The notes: generated by a model from the letters alone, not told the origin. A DNA stretch of 64,000 nt from Rubrobacter_A sp965214435 (GCA_965214435.1 OZ243960.1:186001-250000); one strand, 5' to 3'. Shown: positions 25,743 to 34,199, counted from the stretch's first letter. A program made the numbers and translations.

Positions 25743-25803
25743 CCCTCTCTCCTACGTTGGCGATGCTCCTCACGAAACTCATGTTCGTCCTTTCATCCAC
25801 GTT

Positions 25804-25829
25804 TTAGTAATCACCCTAGTGGTTACTAA
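25804..25829. promoter_or_regulatory. Palindromic operator between EamA and TrmB genes
   Basis: TTAGTAAYCAC repeats as an inverted pair (TTAGTAATCAC...GTGGTTACTAA, 26 bp, one mismatch), centred 63 bp from the regulator's ATG and 75 bp from the transporter's start. It is the obvious site for the TrmB-type regulator. Confidence 0.7.
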
Positions 25830-25879
25830 CCTAACAGTGTCGGTTGGCGGGGTCAAGAGGTTCGGTTAGAGTAAGGGGC

Positions 25880-26728
25880 ATGGATAGCAACAGGTCGGAG
25901 TTGGTGGCTTTGCTGGGGGACCTCGGGTTCACGGAGAACGAGGCGAAAGCCTACCTGGCGCTCTTGAAGGAGCAGCCGCTGACGGGTTACGCGGTGGCTC
26001 GGGCGTCTGGGGTGCCGCGCTCGAAGGTGTACGGAGTTCTGGAGGGGATGGTCGAGTCGGGGGTGGTGCTGGTAAGCCACGGAGAGCCGGCGCGGTATGC
26101 ACCGCTACCGCCCGAGGACCTCGTCGGGACGCGCAGACAGGAGACCGAGGCGACGCTCTCGGCCGCCGAGGAGGGGCTCAAGGGCTACGCGGAGGAGGCC
26201 GAAGGACCGGGGCTGATCTTTGACCTCGCCGGGCGTGCAGACGTGATGAGGCGTTTAAGGGAGGTGATCGGCCGGGCTAAAGAGCGGATTCTGCTGCAGA
26301 TTTGGAAGGACGATGCCCCGGAGCTCGGAGAGGCGCTCGCCGCCGCTGCCGAGCGCGGGGTGGAGATCGTGGTCGTCGCCTACGGAGATCCCGGCTACGA
26401 CGCCTTTGCCACGGTCTACCTGCACGAACCAGGTCCCGAGCAGATCGCCCGCGAGTACGGAGGGAGGTGGGTGGTCTTAAGCGCCGACGGCGGCGAAGTC
26501 GTTACGGGTAGCGTGTACCCCGAGGAGAGCAGCCGTGCCGCATGGTCTTCGCACCCCGGCATGGTCGTCCCCATCACCGAGCAGATAAAGCACGATCTGT
26601 ACATTGCCGAGATGCTCGCCGTACACCGGGCGCCCCTGGAAGAAAGCTTCGGGCCGAGCTTGCAGCGACTGCGGGAGAAGTTCGGCCCGTCAGCCGCCGC
26701 CTACCTGCGCACCACGCGCAGATCATAG
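25880..26728 (+). CDS. TrmB-family transcriptional regulator
   Basis: A 282-aa protein: an N-terminal winged helix (LGDLGFTENEAKAYLALLKE ... YAVARASGVPRSKVYGVLEGMVESGVV), a helical linker and a C-terminal effector domain (~110-250) with the PLD-like topology found in TrmB sugar-responsive regulators. ATG 25880 starts MDSNRSELVALL, the natural domain boundary. It is divergent from the EamA transporter gene and probably controls it and itself through the palindrome at 25804. The ligand is unknown. Confidence 0.85.
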   Translation: MDSNRSELVALLGDLGFTENEAKAYLALLKEQPLTGYAVARASGVPRSKVYGVLEGMVESGVVLVSHGEPARYAPLPPEDLVGTRRQETEATLSAAEEGLKGYAEEAEGPGLIFDLAGRADVMRRLREVIGRAKERILLQIWKDDAPELGEALAAAAERGVEIVVVAYGDPGYDAFATVYLHEPGPEQIAREYGGRWVVLSADGGEVVTGSVYPEESSRAAWSSHPGMVVPITEQIKHDLYIAEMLAVHRAPLEESFGPSLQRLREKFGPSAAAYLRTTRRS

Positions 26729-26789
26729 CTGCACCACCTACACCAAGTATCGTATCGAGACTACGATAAACACGCCGCTTCTGTACCAT

Positions 26790-28442
26790 CTAGACTCTCC
26801 CGACGGAGCGCGCTTGTAACGCGTTTTTATCGGCTTCTCGGCCCACGCGAAGCGTATCAGATGAGGTAGATCTGCCTGTTGAAATACGCTCTGTTCGAGG
26901 CCGAAAGGCTCCTCGACCGGTCAGATGAGATCGGCAACGACTCACCGGACCCGGTGGACGTAGTGCCGCCACTTGTGCCGGTTTCCGTGGTCCCCGATGC
27001 TGGGCTGCGATCAACCTCTTCGTGTTCTGCCCCGTAGCAATCAGCAGCGCCTCGATGTTTGTCTTATCTAGACTTCTGAGCCTAAACCTCCTCATGCTGT
27101 GCCAGTCCTTGGCTTCGGCGAACAATGGTTCCACCCACACCCGCCTCTTACGCAGGGCCTTCTTGTAGGGTAAGGTTCCCTGGTAGGCTCTTACCCTGTC
27201 CACATACACCTCGTCGAAATGCCGGAACACCGTCCGGCCCCGCTTGTTGGGTGTGCACTGGGCTCTGATCGAACAGGCGGCGCAGACCTTTGCTTTCGCC
27301 TTGTAACGTGTACCTTCTCGGGAGTCCCCGTTGTTCCAAGGCGTCAGTTCCTGGCCCTCCGGACATCGGAAGACGTCTTGTTCTTCATCGTAAGCGAACA
27401 TGCTCGGAGAAAAGAAGCGCTTGTCCGGGTTTCCGCGCTCTTTGAGGTTCACGTAGGCGCGGATACCGGAGCGCTCCACGGCTGCTATGTTGGCGCGGGT
27501 GCCGTAGGCGGTGTCCCCAGTGACCCGGCGGGGGCGAAGGCGGAAGCGGAACGATGTGTGCCAGAGGAGGTCGAGCATCGGTTGCTGTTCCATGACCTCC
27601 GAAGAGGTGACCAGCGCGTTGAGGATGACGCGGCTCTTGCCGCCGTCCACCACGTAATGAGCATGGTAGCCGAGTCTGAGCTTCTCTTTACCGTAGCGCA
27701 TCGGGGTTGCGTCGGGATCCGTCTTGCTGGCCCTCGTGTCGGCGATCCTTCGGTAGCTGCCGCTGCGAACGCTCCTGTCCTGCCTACCACCTCTGGAAAC
27801 CCAATCACCCTCGGCGTTGGCGGCCGCGAGCGTTTCGTCTCCGGCCGAGGGCAAGGCTTCGATGAGGTGCGCCGTACCTTTTAACTCGCTCATGTCCTCC
27901 GGCCCACCCCTGTCCGGATCATCACCGTCGAACAAGTCTTCGAGATGCGCCTCGACGGCCCATCTCGGAGCCAGCGAGTCCACCGCGGCGTTGGCTTTTA
28001 CCTTCGTGGCGTCAAAGAACAGCTCCTTCCCCCACACTAGCCCGGCTTCAATGCACATCTCCACGATTCGCTCGAAGAAGTGACGAAATATACCTACGCC
28101 GAAGCGCTCGCGGATGCGGGTGAGGCTCGAGTGGTCCGGCAAGCGCTCGAAGAGATCGTAGCCCAGATACCACCGCAAAGAGAGGCGGTCGGCGACCACC
28201 CTCATGAGTTGGCGCTCGCTCCGAACATCCTCGAAGAACATGATGAGTCGCAGCTTGAAGAAGACCATCGGGTCCACGCTGGGCCTGCCACCGTTGGCAT
28301 ACAGCGGCCGGACCAACTCCCGTACGAACGAGAGATCGAGCGTGTCCTCCAGACGCCGGTATAAGTGGTCCTTCGGGACGAGATCCTCGAGCGAGACATC
28401 CTGCGGAAGTGCGGCGAAGTTGCGGATCTTCGTGCCCATCAT
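26790..28442 (-). CDS. IS1182-family transposase
   Basis: About 550 aa from ATG 28442 (MGTKIRNFAALPQDVSLEDL, the usual start). The N-terminal DUF772 region (RPSVDPMVFFKLRLIMFFED) is followed by a DDE domain with the strand-helix segments FFDATKVKANA and TGDTAYGTRANI, and a Cys-rich block CxxC...C (KVCAACSIRAQC). The open frame continues through the left terminal repeat to a stop 82 bp outside the element, so the natural C-terminus is uncertain and a frameshift in the tail is possible; the last ~60 residues look unlike protein-coding sequence. Likely once active. Confidence 0.85.
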   Translation of the reverse strand: MMGTKIRNFAALPQDVSLEDLVPKDHLYRRLEDTLDLSFVRELVRPLYANGGRPSVDPMVFFKLRLIMFFEDVRSERQLMRVVADRLSLRWYLGYDLFERLPDHSSLTRIRERFGVGIFRHFFERIVEMCIEAGLVWGKELFFDATKVKANAAVDSLAPRWAVEAHLEDLFDGDDPDRGGPEDMSELKGTAHLIEALPSAGDETLAAANAEGDWVSRGGRQDRSVRSGSYRRIADTRASKTDPDATPMRYGKEKLRLGYHAHYVVDGGKSRVILNALVTSSEVMEQQPMLDLLWHTSFRFRLRPRRVTGDTAYGTRANIAAVERSGIRAYVNLKERGNPDKRFFSPSMFAYDEEQDVFRCPEGQELTPWNNGDSREGTRYKAKAKVCAACSIRAQCTPNKRGRTVFRHFDEVYVDRVRAYQGTLPYKKALRKRRVWVEPLFAEAKDWHSMRRFRLRSLDKTNIEALLIATGQNTKRLIAAQHRGPRKPAQVAALRPPGPVSRCRSHLTGRGAFRPRTERISTGRSTSSDTLRVGREADKNALQARSVGRV

Positions 28443-28531
28443 GGCGGTATGCCTCCTTCGATCGGTGCGAGGAAGGTTCATGCTACTCGGGTTCGTCCGG
28501 TTACTCCACGCTAGCGTTATTCAACAGGCAG
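26872..28531. mobile_element. IS1182-type insertion sequence, 1660 bp
   Basis: Terminal inverted repeats CTGCCTGTTGAAATACGCT (26872-26890) and, inverted, CTGCCTGTTGAATAACGCT (28531-28513) match at 17 of 19 positions and bracket the transposase gene. No target duplication is visible (flanks AGAT and CTAA), so the element may have recombined or be old. Confidence 0.85.
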
Positions 28532-28615
28532 CTAATCTTTTACTGGTACGCTTCCAGGTGGCTCAAAACTCGCTATTTATGCGGGTTACGAAGTCCGAAG
28601 TCCAAGGGGGTTTAG

Positions 28616-29281
28616 TTGGTACAGGAAAACGGGTCTCGGCCCGGGCAGAGAAGGGTGGCGATTTATTGTCGCGTCTCGACCGGCGTTCAGGACAATGATC
28701 GGCAGGAGCGTGACCTACTTGAGTACGCAGAGAGGGCGGACTTCGAGGTGGTGGAGATCTTCAAGGAGACGCTCTCTGGAATCCGGAAGTCGAAGGGCAA
28801 GCAGCCGGTCGAGCGCAAGAGGGTAATGGAGTCGGCGCAGCGGCGCGAGATCGACGCGGTGCTGGTCACGGAGATGACCCGGTGGGGACGCTCGACGCAG
28901 GACCTAATGGACACCCTCGGGGATTTAGCTTCGTGGGACGTCTCGCTGATCGCGACGACGGGTCTCACGTTCGATCTGTCCACACCACAGGGAAAGCTCA
29001 TCGCCAACCTCATGGCTAGTCTTGCCGAGTTCGAGCACGATCTCCTCCGGGAGCGTGTGAGGAGCGGTGTGGCGGCGGCCAAAGCCCGGGGACAGAGGTT
29101 CGGCAGGCGGCCTGGTTATCGCCCGTCGGATAAACATGCCGTCGAGGTTATGAGGCTCATCGAGGAAGAAGGCTACTCCCAGCGGCGGACGGCAGAACGT
29201 CTGGGGATCTCCAAGACCACGGTCAACGAGATCGTCAAGCGGAGTAGGCAGGATGCCGGCTCAGAGGCGCCCGGAGCTTAG
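28616..29281 (+). CDS. Serine recombinase / resolvase
   Basis: A 221-aa protein with a resolvase catalytic domain (residues ~12-150): nucleophile Ser21 in IYCRVSTGVQ, followed by EMTRWGRSTQDLM and the E-helix AEFEHDLLRERVRSG, then a C-terminal HTH_7 domain with Y-S-Q-R-R-T-A-E-R-L-G-I-S-K-T-T-V. The TTG start has AAGGGGG 6 nt upstream. It lies 84 bp past the right end of the IS1182-type element. It could be a stand-alone invertase/resolvase or a relic of a larger transposon; no accessory genes are seen. Confidence 0.85.
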   Translation: MVQENGSRPGQRRVAIYCRVSTGVQDNDRQERDLLEYAERADFEVVEIFKETLSGIRKSKGKQPVERKRVMESAQRREIDAVLVTEMTRWGRSTQDLMDTLGDLASWDVSLIATTGLTFDLSTPQGKLIANLMASLAEFEHDLLRERVRSGVAAAKARGQRFGRRPGYRPSDKHAVEVMRLIEEEGYSQRRTAERLGISKTTVNEIVKRSRQDAGSEAPGA

Positions 29282-29341
29282 CGTAGGATCCTGCGCGTTT
29301 GCTACTCGTACTCCACAATCTATCGGGATTTGACACCTGTA

Positions 29342-29357
29342 AGTTTAGTGCTAAACT
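29342..29357. promoter_or_regulatory. MarR operator 1
   Basis: AGTTTAG-TG-CTAAACT is a perfect 7-bp inverted repeat ending 7 nt before the ATG of the MarR-type gene. It would overlap the promoter or the very short leader. Confidence 0.65.
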
Positions 29358-29364
29358 ATTGCCC

Positions 29365-29856
29365 ATGGTCGATGTTACCAACATAAAAGAACCTGGACGA
29401 GCAGTTTCCAGGCGTTCCGAGCGGCCGGCTGAGTTCGGTAAACCGAAGAGTTCGGTCAGGGCCTGGGTCAGGATGTTGAGGGCGACGGAGAAGATAGAAC
29501 GCGTGCTTGGCCGGGACTTGAAGGACCGGTGGGGTTTGAACCTCGCTCAGTTCGAAGTTCTCGCTCACGTCGGGTCTAAGGAAGGCTTGACGCAAGGGGA
29601 GTTAGCCGATTCTCTACTGGTAACCAGGGGCAACGTAGTACAGATGCTCGACAAGATGGAGAGATCTGGGCTCGTGCTGCGACGACCGGAAGGCCGGACA
29701 AACCATGTCTTCCTGACCACAGAGGGTCGTAGCCTTTACAAAGAGGTCGTCCCATCCCACGAAGCACTGGTAGACGATCAACTCTCGGCTCTCTCAGAAG
29801 AAGAGCAAGGGCATCTGCTGGAACTCGCGGGCAAGCTAAACCAGGCTCTCGGTTAG
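29365..29856 (+). CDS. MarR-family regulator (MhqR-like)
   Basis: A 163-aa winged-helix regulator: NLAQFEVLAHVGSKEGLTQGELADSLLVTRGNVVQMLDKMERSGLVLRRP, the DxR-type wing, then a C-terminal dimer helix (EEEQGHLLELAGKLNQAL). ATG 29365 lies just past an operator and has no clear ribosome site, suggesting a leaderless or near-leaderless transcript. The genes that follow (hydrolase, MhqD-like esterase, VOC dioxygenase) match the content of the Bacillus MhqR regulon for quinone detoxification, so a similar role is likely. It presumably represses itself and the next gene. Confidence 0.85.
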   Translation: MVDVTNIKEPGRAVSRRSERPAEFGKPKSSVRAWVRMLRATEKIERVLGRDLKDRWGLNLAQFEVLAHVGSKEGLTQGELADSLLVTRGNVVQMLDKMERSGLVLRRPEGRTNHVFLTTEGRSLYKEVVPSHEALVDDQLSALSEEEQGHLLELAGKLNQALG

Positions 29857-29878
29857 AAAGCCCTTTCTTGGATACTTA

Positions 29879-29894
29879 TGTTTAGTATTAAATT
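29879..29894. promoter_or_regulatory. MarR operator 2
   Basis: TGTTTAGTATTAAATT matches the first operator at RGTTTAGTRYTAAAYT-type positions (13 of 16). It lies upstream of the isochorismatase-like gene and links that gene to the MarR-type regulator. Confidence 0.55.
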
Positions 29895-30009
29895 TACCTC
29901 ACAACTGAAGAATATTAGACAGAGAGGGGGTGTGCGATGTAGAGGCAGACTAGAGTAGATCAGCGCTTGATAGAAGTGAGAAACGTTGAAGAAGTTAGAG
30001 GAGAAGCAG

Positions 30010-30753
30010 ATGCAGCAGCAGCGGAGTAGCGTCAACGGTACTGGCAGCGGACCCAGAGGCTTGTTGAGTCCTGAAGAGAGCGTAGTGGTCTTGATCGACC
30101 ATCAGCCGGCGATGTTCTACGGTATTCAGTCCCACGACCGTCAGACGGTGATCAACAACACGACCTTGCTGGCCAAAGCGGCGAAGGCTTTCGGGGTGCC
30201 GGTGATCTTGAGCACCATTAACGCCAAGGGGTTCGGTGGCCCGATTCTCTCTGAGGTTCAGGAGATATTTCCCGAGCAGGAGCCCATCGACCGGACCCAG
30301 ATCGACGCCTGGGAAGATCCGAACCTTCGCGAGGCGGTGCTCGAAACCGGCCGGCGGCAGATAGTCATGGCCGGCCTGTGGACAGAGGCTTGCTTGGCGT
30401 ATCCGGTAATTGCGGCTCGCGAGGAGGGCCTGGAAGTCTACGCGGTAGCCGACGCCTCGGGCGGTGCCTCTGTAGAAGCGCATAACATGGCGATGCAGCG
30501 CATGATCCAGGCGGGCGCGACACCCGTGACCTCCCTCGACGTGCTTTTCGAGTTTCAGCGGGATTGGGCCCGCGAGGAAACTGCCCCGGCGGTATTGGAG
30601 ATCTCCAAGCAGCACGGAGGCGCCTACGGGCAGACCATCGTTTACGCCGAATCGCTCCTATTCCCCGCTCTCGCAGGGAGCGGCTCTAATGGCGAGGATG
30701 ACGCCCAAGCAGCAGACGAAAACTTGGCTGAGTCACGCAGTACAGTGAGCTGA
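30010..30753 (+). CDS. Isochorismatase-like (cysteine) hydrolase
   Basis: A 247-aa protein of the YcaC-like branch. The catalytic triad is visible: Asp in VVVLIDHQPAMF, Lys in TINAKGFGG and Cys in AGLWTEACLAYP. Members hydrolyse small amides, imides or related metabolites; the exact substrate is unknown. ATG 30010 follows AGGAG at 6 nt; an upstream TTG at 29986 is less likely. The C-terminal ~30 residues are an acidic low-complexity tail. It lies downstream of the MarR-type gene behind a shared operator motif. Confidence 0.85.
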   Translation: MQQQRSSVNGTGSGPRGLLSPEESVVVLIDHQPAMFYGIQSHDRQTVINNTTLLAKAAKAFGVPVILSTINAKGFGGPILSEVQEIFPEQEPIDRTQIDAWEDPNLREAVLETGRRQIVMAGLWTEACLAYPVIAAREEGLEVYAVADASGGASVEAHNMAMQRMIQAGATPVTSLDVLFEFQRDWAREETAPAVLEISKQHGGAYGQTIVYAESLLFPALAGSGSNGEDDAQAADENLAESRSTVS

Positions 30754-30935
30754 TCTCCCGGGTAGTTAGGTGGTGGGCGGGGTCTTCTAAAGTCCTCGCT
30801 CACTAGCTTTCGAGGGTGCTTTCGTCGCGAAGGCTCTGGCCGAGGAGGCTCCCGCCCAGGACATTTAGCTACGGTTGTTTTTGCATTGGCGACCACCAGT
30901 CCAGGGTCAGGGCCGGGCATTGAGGAGGGTTAAAC

Positions 30936-31607
30936 ATGACAAACGCGGAGCGGTCTAAACTAAATCTCACCCATCGGTTCGAGCCTGGCGACCCAGAAGG
31001 AGACCCGGAAGGCGCAGGCGTCACTCTACTGCTCCTGCACGGGACCGGCGGCGACGAGGACACGCTGGTCCCGCTCGCCCGGTACCTGGCACCCCGGGCG
31101 AACCTGTTGAGTCCCCGGGGAAAAGTTTCCGAAAACGGTGTCCTACGCTTCTTCAGGAGGCACGCTCCCGGGGTGCTGGACGTAGAAGACTTAAAGGCCC
31201 GTACCCACGAGCTTGCCAGTTTAGTCGAGGAAGCCGCGGCCCTGCACGGCTTCGATCCCGGTAAGGTCGTCGCGGTAGGCTACTCCAACGGCGCCAACAT
31301 CGCCGCAAGCCTCCTACTCCTGCGTCCCGAAGTGTTAGCCGGAGCGCTCTTACTGCGTCCCATGACGCCCTTCGAGCCGGAAGTCTTGCCGGACCTGCCG
31401 GGTACTCCGGTATTCGTGGCGGCCGGCCGGGTGGACTCGATGGTACCCGCGTCCGAGCCCGAACGCCTGGCGGAGCTTCTCAAGGCGGCCGGAGCCGAGG
31501 TAGAGCTGCGCTGGCAACGTGGTGGCCACACCCTCGTCCGCGAGGAATTAGAAGATGTCCGGGAGTGGCTCTCGCACGAAACAGCATCACTGAAGAGTGG
31601 GAAGTAA
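30936..31607 (+). CDS. Phospholipase/carboxylesterase family hydrolase (MhqD-like)
   Basis: A 223-aa alpha/beta hydrolase: oxyanion region LLLLHGTGGDEDTLVPL, nucleophile Ser in GYSNGANIAASLL, acid Asp in AAGRVDSMVP and base His in RGGHTLVREE. The family includes B. subtilis MhqD, induced by quinones and catechols together with MhqE/MhqO dioxygenases. A GAGGAGGG ribosome site precedes the ATG. It lies 182 bp after the isochorismatase-like gene and 155 bp before the VOC gene, all on the plus strand. Confidence 0.85.
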   Translation: MTNAERSKLNLTHRFEPGDPEGDPEGAGVTLLLLHGTGGDEDTLVPLARYLAPRANLLSPRGKVSENGVLRFFRRHAPGVLDVEDLKARTHELASLVEEAAALHGFDPGKVVAVGYSNGANIAASLLLLRPEVLAGALLLRPMTPFEPEVLPDLPGTPVFVAAGRVDSMVPASEPERLAELLKAAGAEVELRWQRGGHTLVREELEDVREWLSHETASLKSGK

Positions 31608-31762
31608 GTCGAAGGCCGACGACGAGCTACCTGAACCTTATAAATCAGAGCATAGCAAGAGTCTCGCCAGAAACACTGCGAGACCAGCACTGCGAAACCA
31701 TTATCCAGACTGGCGTCCAGACACGAGTCCACACAAACGTTTGAGAAAAGAGGAAGACCAAC

Positions 31763-32734
31763 ATGGAACTCAGAGGTATACATCACGTCACGGCGGTGAC
31801 CGCGAACGCTGCGGGCAACGTGGACTTTTACACCAGCACCCTCGGCCTGCGGTTGGTCAAGAAGACGGTAAACCAGGACGATACTTCGGCCTACCACCTC
31901 TTCTACGCCGACAGGCTCGGCAGTCCCGGCACCGACATGACCTTCTTCGATTGGTCGTTCGCCGGCCTGAAGGTCGAGGGTGCCGGGGAGATCTCGGCTA
32001 CCACTTTCCGGGTCCGCGGCCGGGACGCCGTAGGATGGTGGGAGAGACGGTTTGAGGAGCTCGGCGTTGAGCATGGGGGCATAGAGGAGCGCGACGGCCG
32101 TTCCCGGCTACGCTTTTCGGACCCCGAAGGCCAACGACTGGAGTTGGTGGATGACTCCGGAGCCGCCCTCCAGGGCGGCGAGCCGTGGGAGAAGAGTTCG
32201 GTACCAGAAGAGAAGAGCATCCGGGGCCTCGGGGCGCTCACGCTAACCGTAAAGAACCTGGCGCCCACCGCGATGGTACTTTCGGAGGTGATGGGCTTCC
32301 GCAAGGTAAGGGAGTACCTGGACAAAGGTCACCGGGCAGCCACCTACGAGGTCGGTCCCGGAGGCCCCGGCGCGGAGGTGCGCCTCGTAGAGCGTCCCGA
32401 TTTGCCACTACACCGCAGGGTCGGGACCGGGGGAGTACACCATGTGGCGTTCCGGGCGCCAGACGATGAGGAGCACGAGGCGTGGCAGAGGCACCTGGCC
32501 CGGGTAGGCTTGGGGGTCACGCCGGTAATAGACCGCTACTATTTCAAGTCTATCTACTTCAGGGAGCCGGGCGGAGTGCTTTTCGAGATAGCCACCGACG
32601 GACCCGGCTTCGCCACCGACGAGGACGAAGAGCACCTCGGTGAAAACCTCGCCCTGCCACCGTTTCTGGAGCCGCGCCGGCAGCAGATACAGGCGACTTT
32701 GAAGCCTATCGCGTCTGCCAGGGTCACCGGGTAA
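31763..32734 (+). CDS. VOC-family ring-cleaving dioxygenase (MhqO/MhqE-like)
   Basis: A 323-aa protein of two vicinal-oxygen-chelate modules. The first starts GIHHVTAVTANAAGNVDFYTSTLGLRLVKK, the second carries GGVHHVAFRAPDDEEH; metal ligands are His near the start of each half and Glu in ILFEIATDG-like (VLFEIATDGPGF). These proteins are annotated as hydroquinone- or glyoxalase-type dioxygenases; the MhqO/MhqE members detoxify quinones. The ribosome site AGAGGAAGA is upstream. It is the full-length relative of the truncated gene at 18667. Its co-occurrence with the MarR regulator and MhqD-like esterase supports an electrophile-stress unit. Confidence 0.85.
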   Translation: MELRGIHHVTAVTANAAGNVDFYTSTLGLRLVKKTVNQDDTSAYHLFYADRLGSPGTDMTFFDWSFAGLKVEGAGEISATTFRVRGRDAVGWWERRFEELGVEHGGIEERDGRSRLRFSDPEGQRLELVDDSGAALQGGEPWEKSSVPEEKSIRGLGALTLTVKNLAPTAMVLSEVMGFRKVREYLDKGHRAATYEVGPGGPGAEVRLVERPDLPLHRRVGTGGVHHVAFRAPDDEEHEAWQRHLARVGLGVTPVIDRYYFKSIYFREPGGVLFEIATDGPGFATDEDEEHLGENLALPPFLEPRRQQIQATLKPIASARVTG

Positions 32735-32868
32735 AGAACCAGAGGACGCTACGGTTAGGGCACACGGCGCTTTGAAGGATCTTGTGTCCGACGGGTGGAG
32801 GACTTCGAACGGATGGACTTGTCGATCTTCGGCCCGTGCGGCAAGCTCTCCATGTTCAGCGTTTAATA

Positions 32869-33345
32869 CTACAGTCCAAGGTACATGGCCGGGGAATTCG
32901 TAGGATCGGCGTGGAGGTAGCGGCCTGTAGTCGCCAGTGAAGCGTGCCTAAGAGTCTGCATGATGAGGCGAGGTCCGCCCCACGCCTCTTGGCGTGGGTG
33001 GCGTGGGAGTAACGCAGCCAGTGGGGGGAGACATCTTTCGAGAGGCCGGCCTTGTCCGCCGCCCTCTTTACTATCCTGTTGATCTGCGAGGGGTCGAGGT
33101 GACCGCCGCGGACAGTGTTCTTCTTGCGGCTAGCGACGACAGGTTCGTCTTCGCCGGCGAGGGTCGCCGGCGAGGGTGCCGTTTTTCTTTAGTCTGAGCG
33201 CGAAGATCTCCTCGAGCACACTCTGAGGTAAGAGAATGAAGCCGGTCTTGCCGCCATTGCCGAAAGACGTTGTCTGGCTAGAGCCGTTCTCCCGCTCTTT
33301 CAGATCCCGCCACTTCAGGCGACGGGCGTCCTCGCGCCTTAGCTT
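32869..33345 (-). pseudogene. Decayed tyrosine recombinase (C-terminal catalytic part)
   Basis: On the minus strand the segments RRLKWRDLKERE, SFGNGGKTGFILLPQSV, LDPSQINRIVKRAADKAGLSKD and VSPHWLRYSHATHAKRRGADL follow the integrase order, then after a frameshift LIMQTLRHASLATTGRYLHADP and a stop at 32869, aligned with the end of the intact recombinase at 3728-4687. At least two frameshifts and a tandem GCCGGCGAGGGTS duplication (~33157-33180) interrupt it. The N-terminal half is absent. The 134 bp between it and the VOC gene hold nothing recognisable. Confidence 0.8.
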
Positions 33346-33399
33346 GCCTTTCTACTAACTTGGCGGCCGACTCATGCCGTACTTTCTCATAGAATCTCC

Positions 33400-33421
33400 T
33401 TGACTTAGAGTGTACTCGAAG
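33400..33421 (+). promoter_or_regulatory. MerR-type promoter
   Basis: TTGACT (-35, 33400-33405) overlaps the dyad CTTAGAGT-GT-ACTCGAAG (33404-33421), and a TAGAAA -10 lies 19 bp past the -35 (at 33425). A long spacer with a dyad inside is the hallmark of MerR-activated promoters. Only 18 bp separate the dyad from the MerR-type ATG, so it is likely autoregulated. Confidence 0.7.
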
Positions 33422-33439
33422 ATGTAGAAAGGTTGGGCC

Positions 33440-33865
33440 ATGAACAAAGAAGAGCTCACCGTAAAGGAGGTCGCCGCCACAACCGGGCTCTCAGCCCATA
33501 CGCTGCGCTACTACGAGCGGGAGGGTCTCATAGACCCGATCGGGCGCGCTGAGAGCGGCCACCGCCGCTACTCACAGCGGGATATAGCCTGGATCGAGTT
33601 CTTGGGCAGGCTCCGGGCTACGGGCATGCCGATCCGCAAGATGAAGCGGTTTGCGGACTTCAGGCGCGCCGGTAACGTAACAGTCCCCGCAAGGCGGGCG
33701 CTGCTGGAGGAGCACGGAACCGAGGTGCGACAGCGGGTGGCTGAGCTGGAGAGGGATCTTGCGGCGATCGACGAGAAGGTCGAGCTCTATGCAGAAATGG
33801 AGGCTAGGAATGACGCAGCTACGACATCAGACCGAGCAGACACGCTTCGAGCGGGGATCGGCTAA
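33440..33865 (+). CDS. MerR-family transcriptional regulator
   Basis: A 141-aa protein with the winged-helix MerR head (LTVKEVAATTGLSAHTLRYYEREGLI, then HRRYSQRDIAWIEFLGRLRATGMPI) and a coiled-coil dimer helix. No cysteine sensor is visible, so it belongs to the organic-ligand or redox-unrelated group with no predictable effector. It overlaps the next gene by 56 bp in a different frame, implying coupled translation; the two probably form a regulator-enzyme pair. Confidence 0.9.
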   Translation: MNKEELTVKEVAATTGLSAHTLRYYEREGLIDPIGRAESGHRRYSQRDIAWIEFLGRLRATGMPIRKMKRFADFRRAGNVTVPARRALLEEHGTEVRQRVAELERDLAAIDEKVELYAEMEARNDAATTSDRADTLRAGIG

Positions 33866-34199
33866 GCTCGCTGAGGTGGATGGTAAGGCGGGCGCAGAGG
33901 TTGTGGCACCTCTGGGAGACCTCGGCCGCTACATCATCGAGTTTGCCTTTGGAGACATCTATAGTCGCGAGGGACTCAGCCTGCGCGACCGGGAGCTCGC
34001 CACGGTTGCAGCACTTACGGTGATGGGTGGACGCGAGCCACAACTCAAGGTGCACATTGGCGCCGCACTCAACGTGGGTCTAACGGAAGATGAGATAAAA
34101 GAGACGATCATTCAAACCGTGCCGTACGCCGGGTTCCCGACGGCTATCAACGCCATGAACGTCTTTAAGGAGGTTGTGGCAGAGACAGAGGTCGAGTAA
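33810..34199 (+). CDS. Carboxymuconolactone decarboxylase family protein
   Basis: A 129-aa protein; the core GDIYSREGLSLRDRELATVAALTVMGGREPQLKVHIGAALNVGLTEDEI is the CMD family signature. The CxxC of AhpD-type peroxidases is absent, so it belongs to the gamma-CMD-like branch. ATG 33810 after GGAGG overlaps the MerR gene. CMD proteins act on protocatechuate-pathway lactones or in stress responses; the MerR link suggests induction by an electrophile or aldehyde (inference). Confidence 0.85.
   Translation: MTQLRHQTEQTRFERGSAKLAEVDGKAGAEVVAPLGDLGRYIIEFAFGDIYSREGLSLRDRELATVAALTVMGGREPQLKVHIGAALNVGLTEDEIKETIIQTVPYAGFPTAINAMNVFKEVVAETEVE

Noticed and set aside
19863..26792. CTGTACCATC recurring at 19863, 20940 (inverted) and 26781
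   Set aside because: Short and without consistent flanks; could be IS ends, but chance cannot be excluded without a genome count.
32994..33197. 67-aa plus-strand frame
   Set aside because: It is the antisense of the decayed recombinase, whose motifs are clear on the minus strand.
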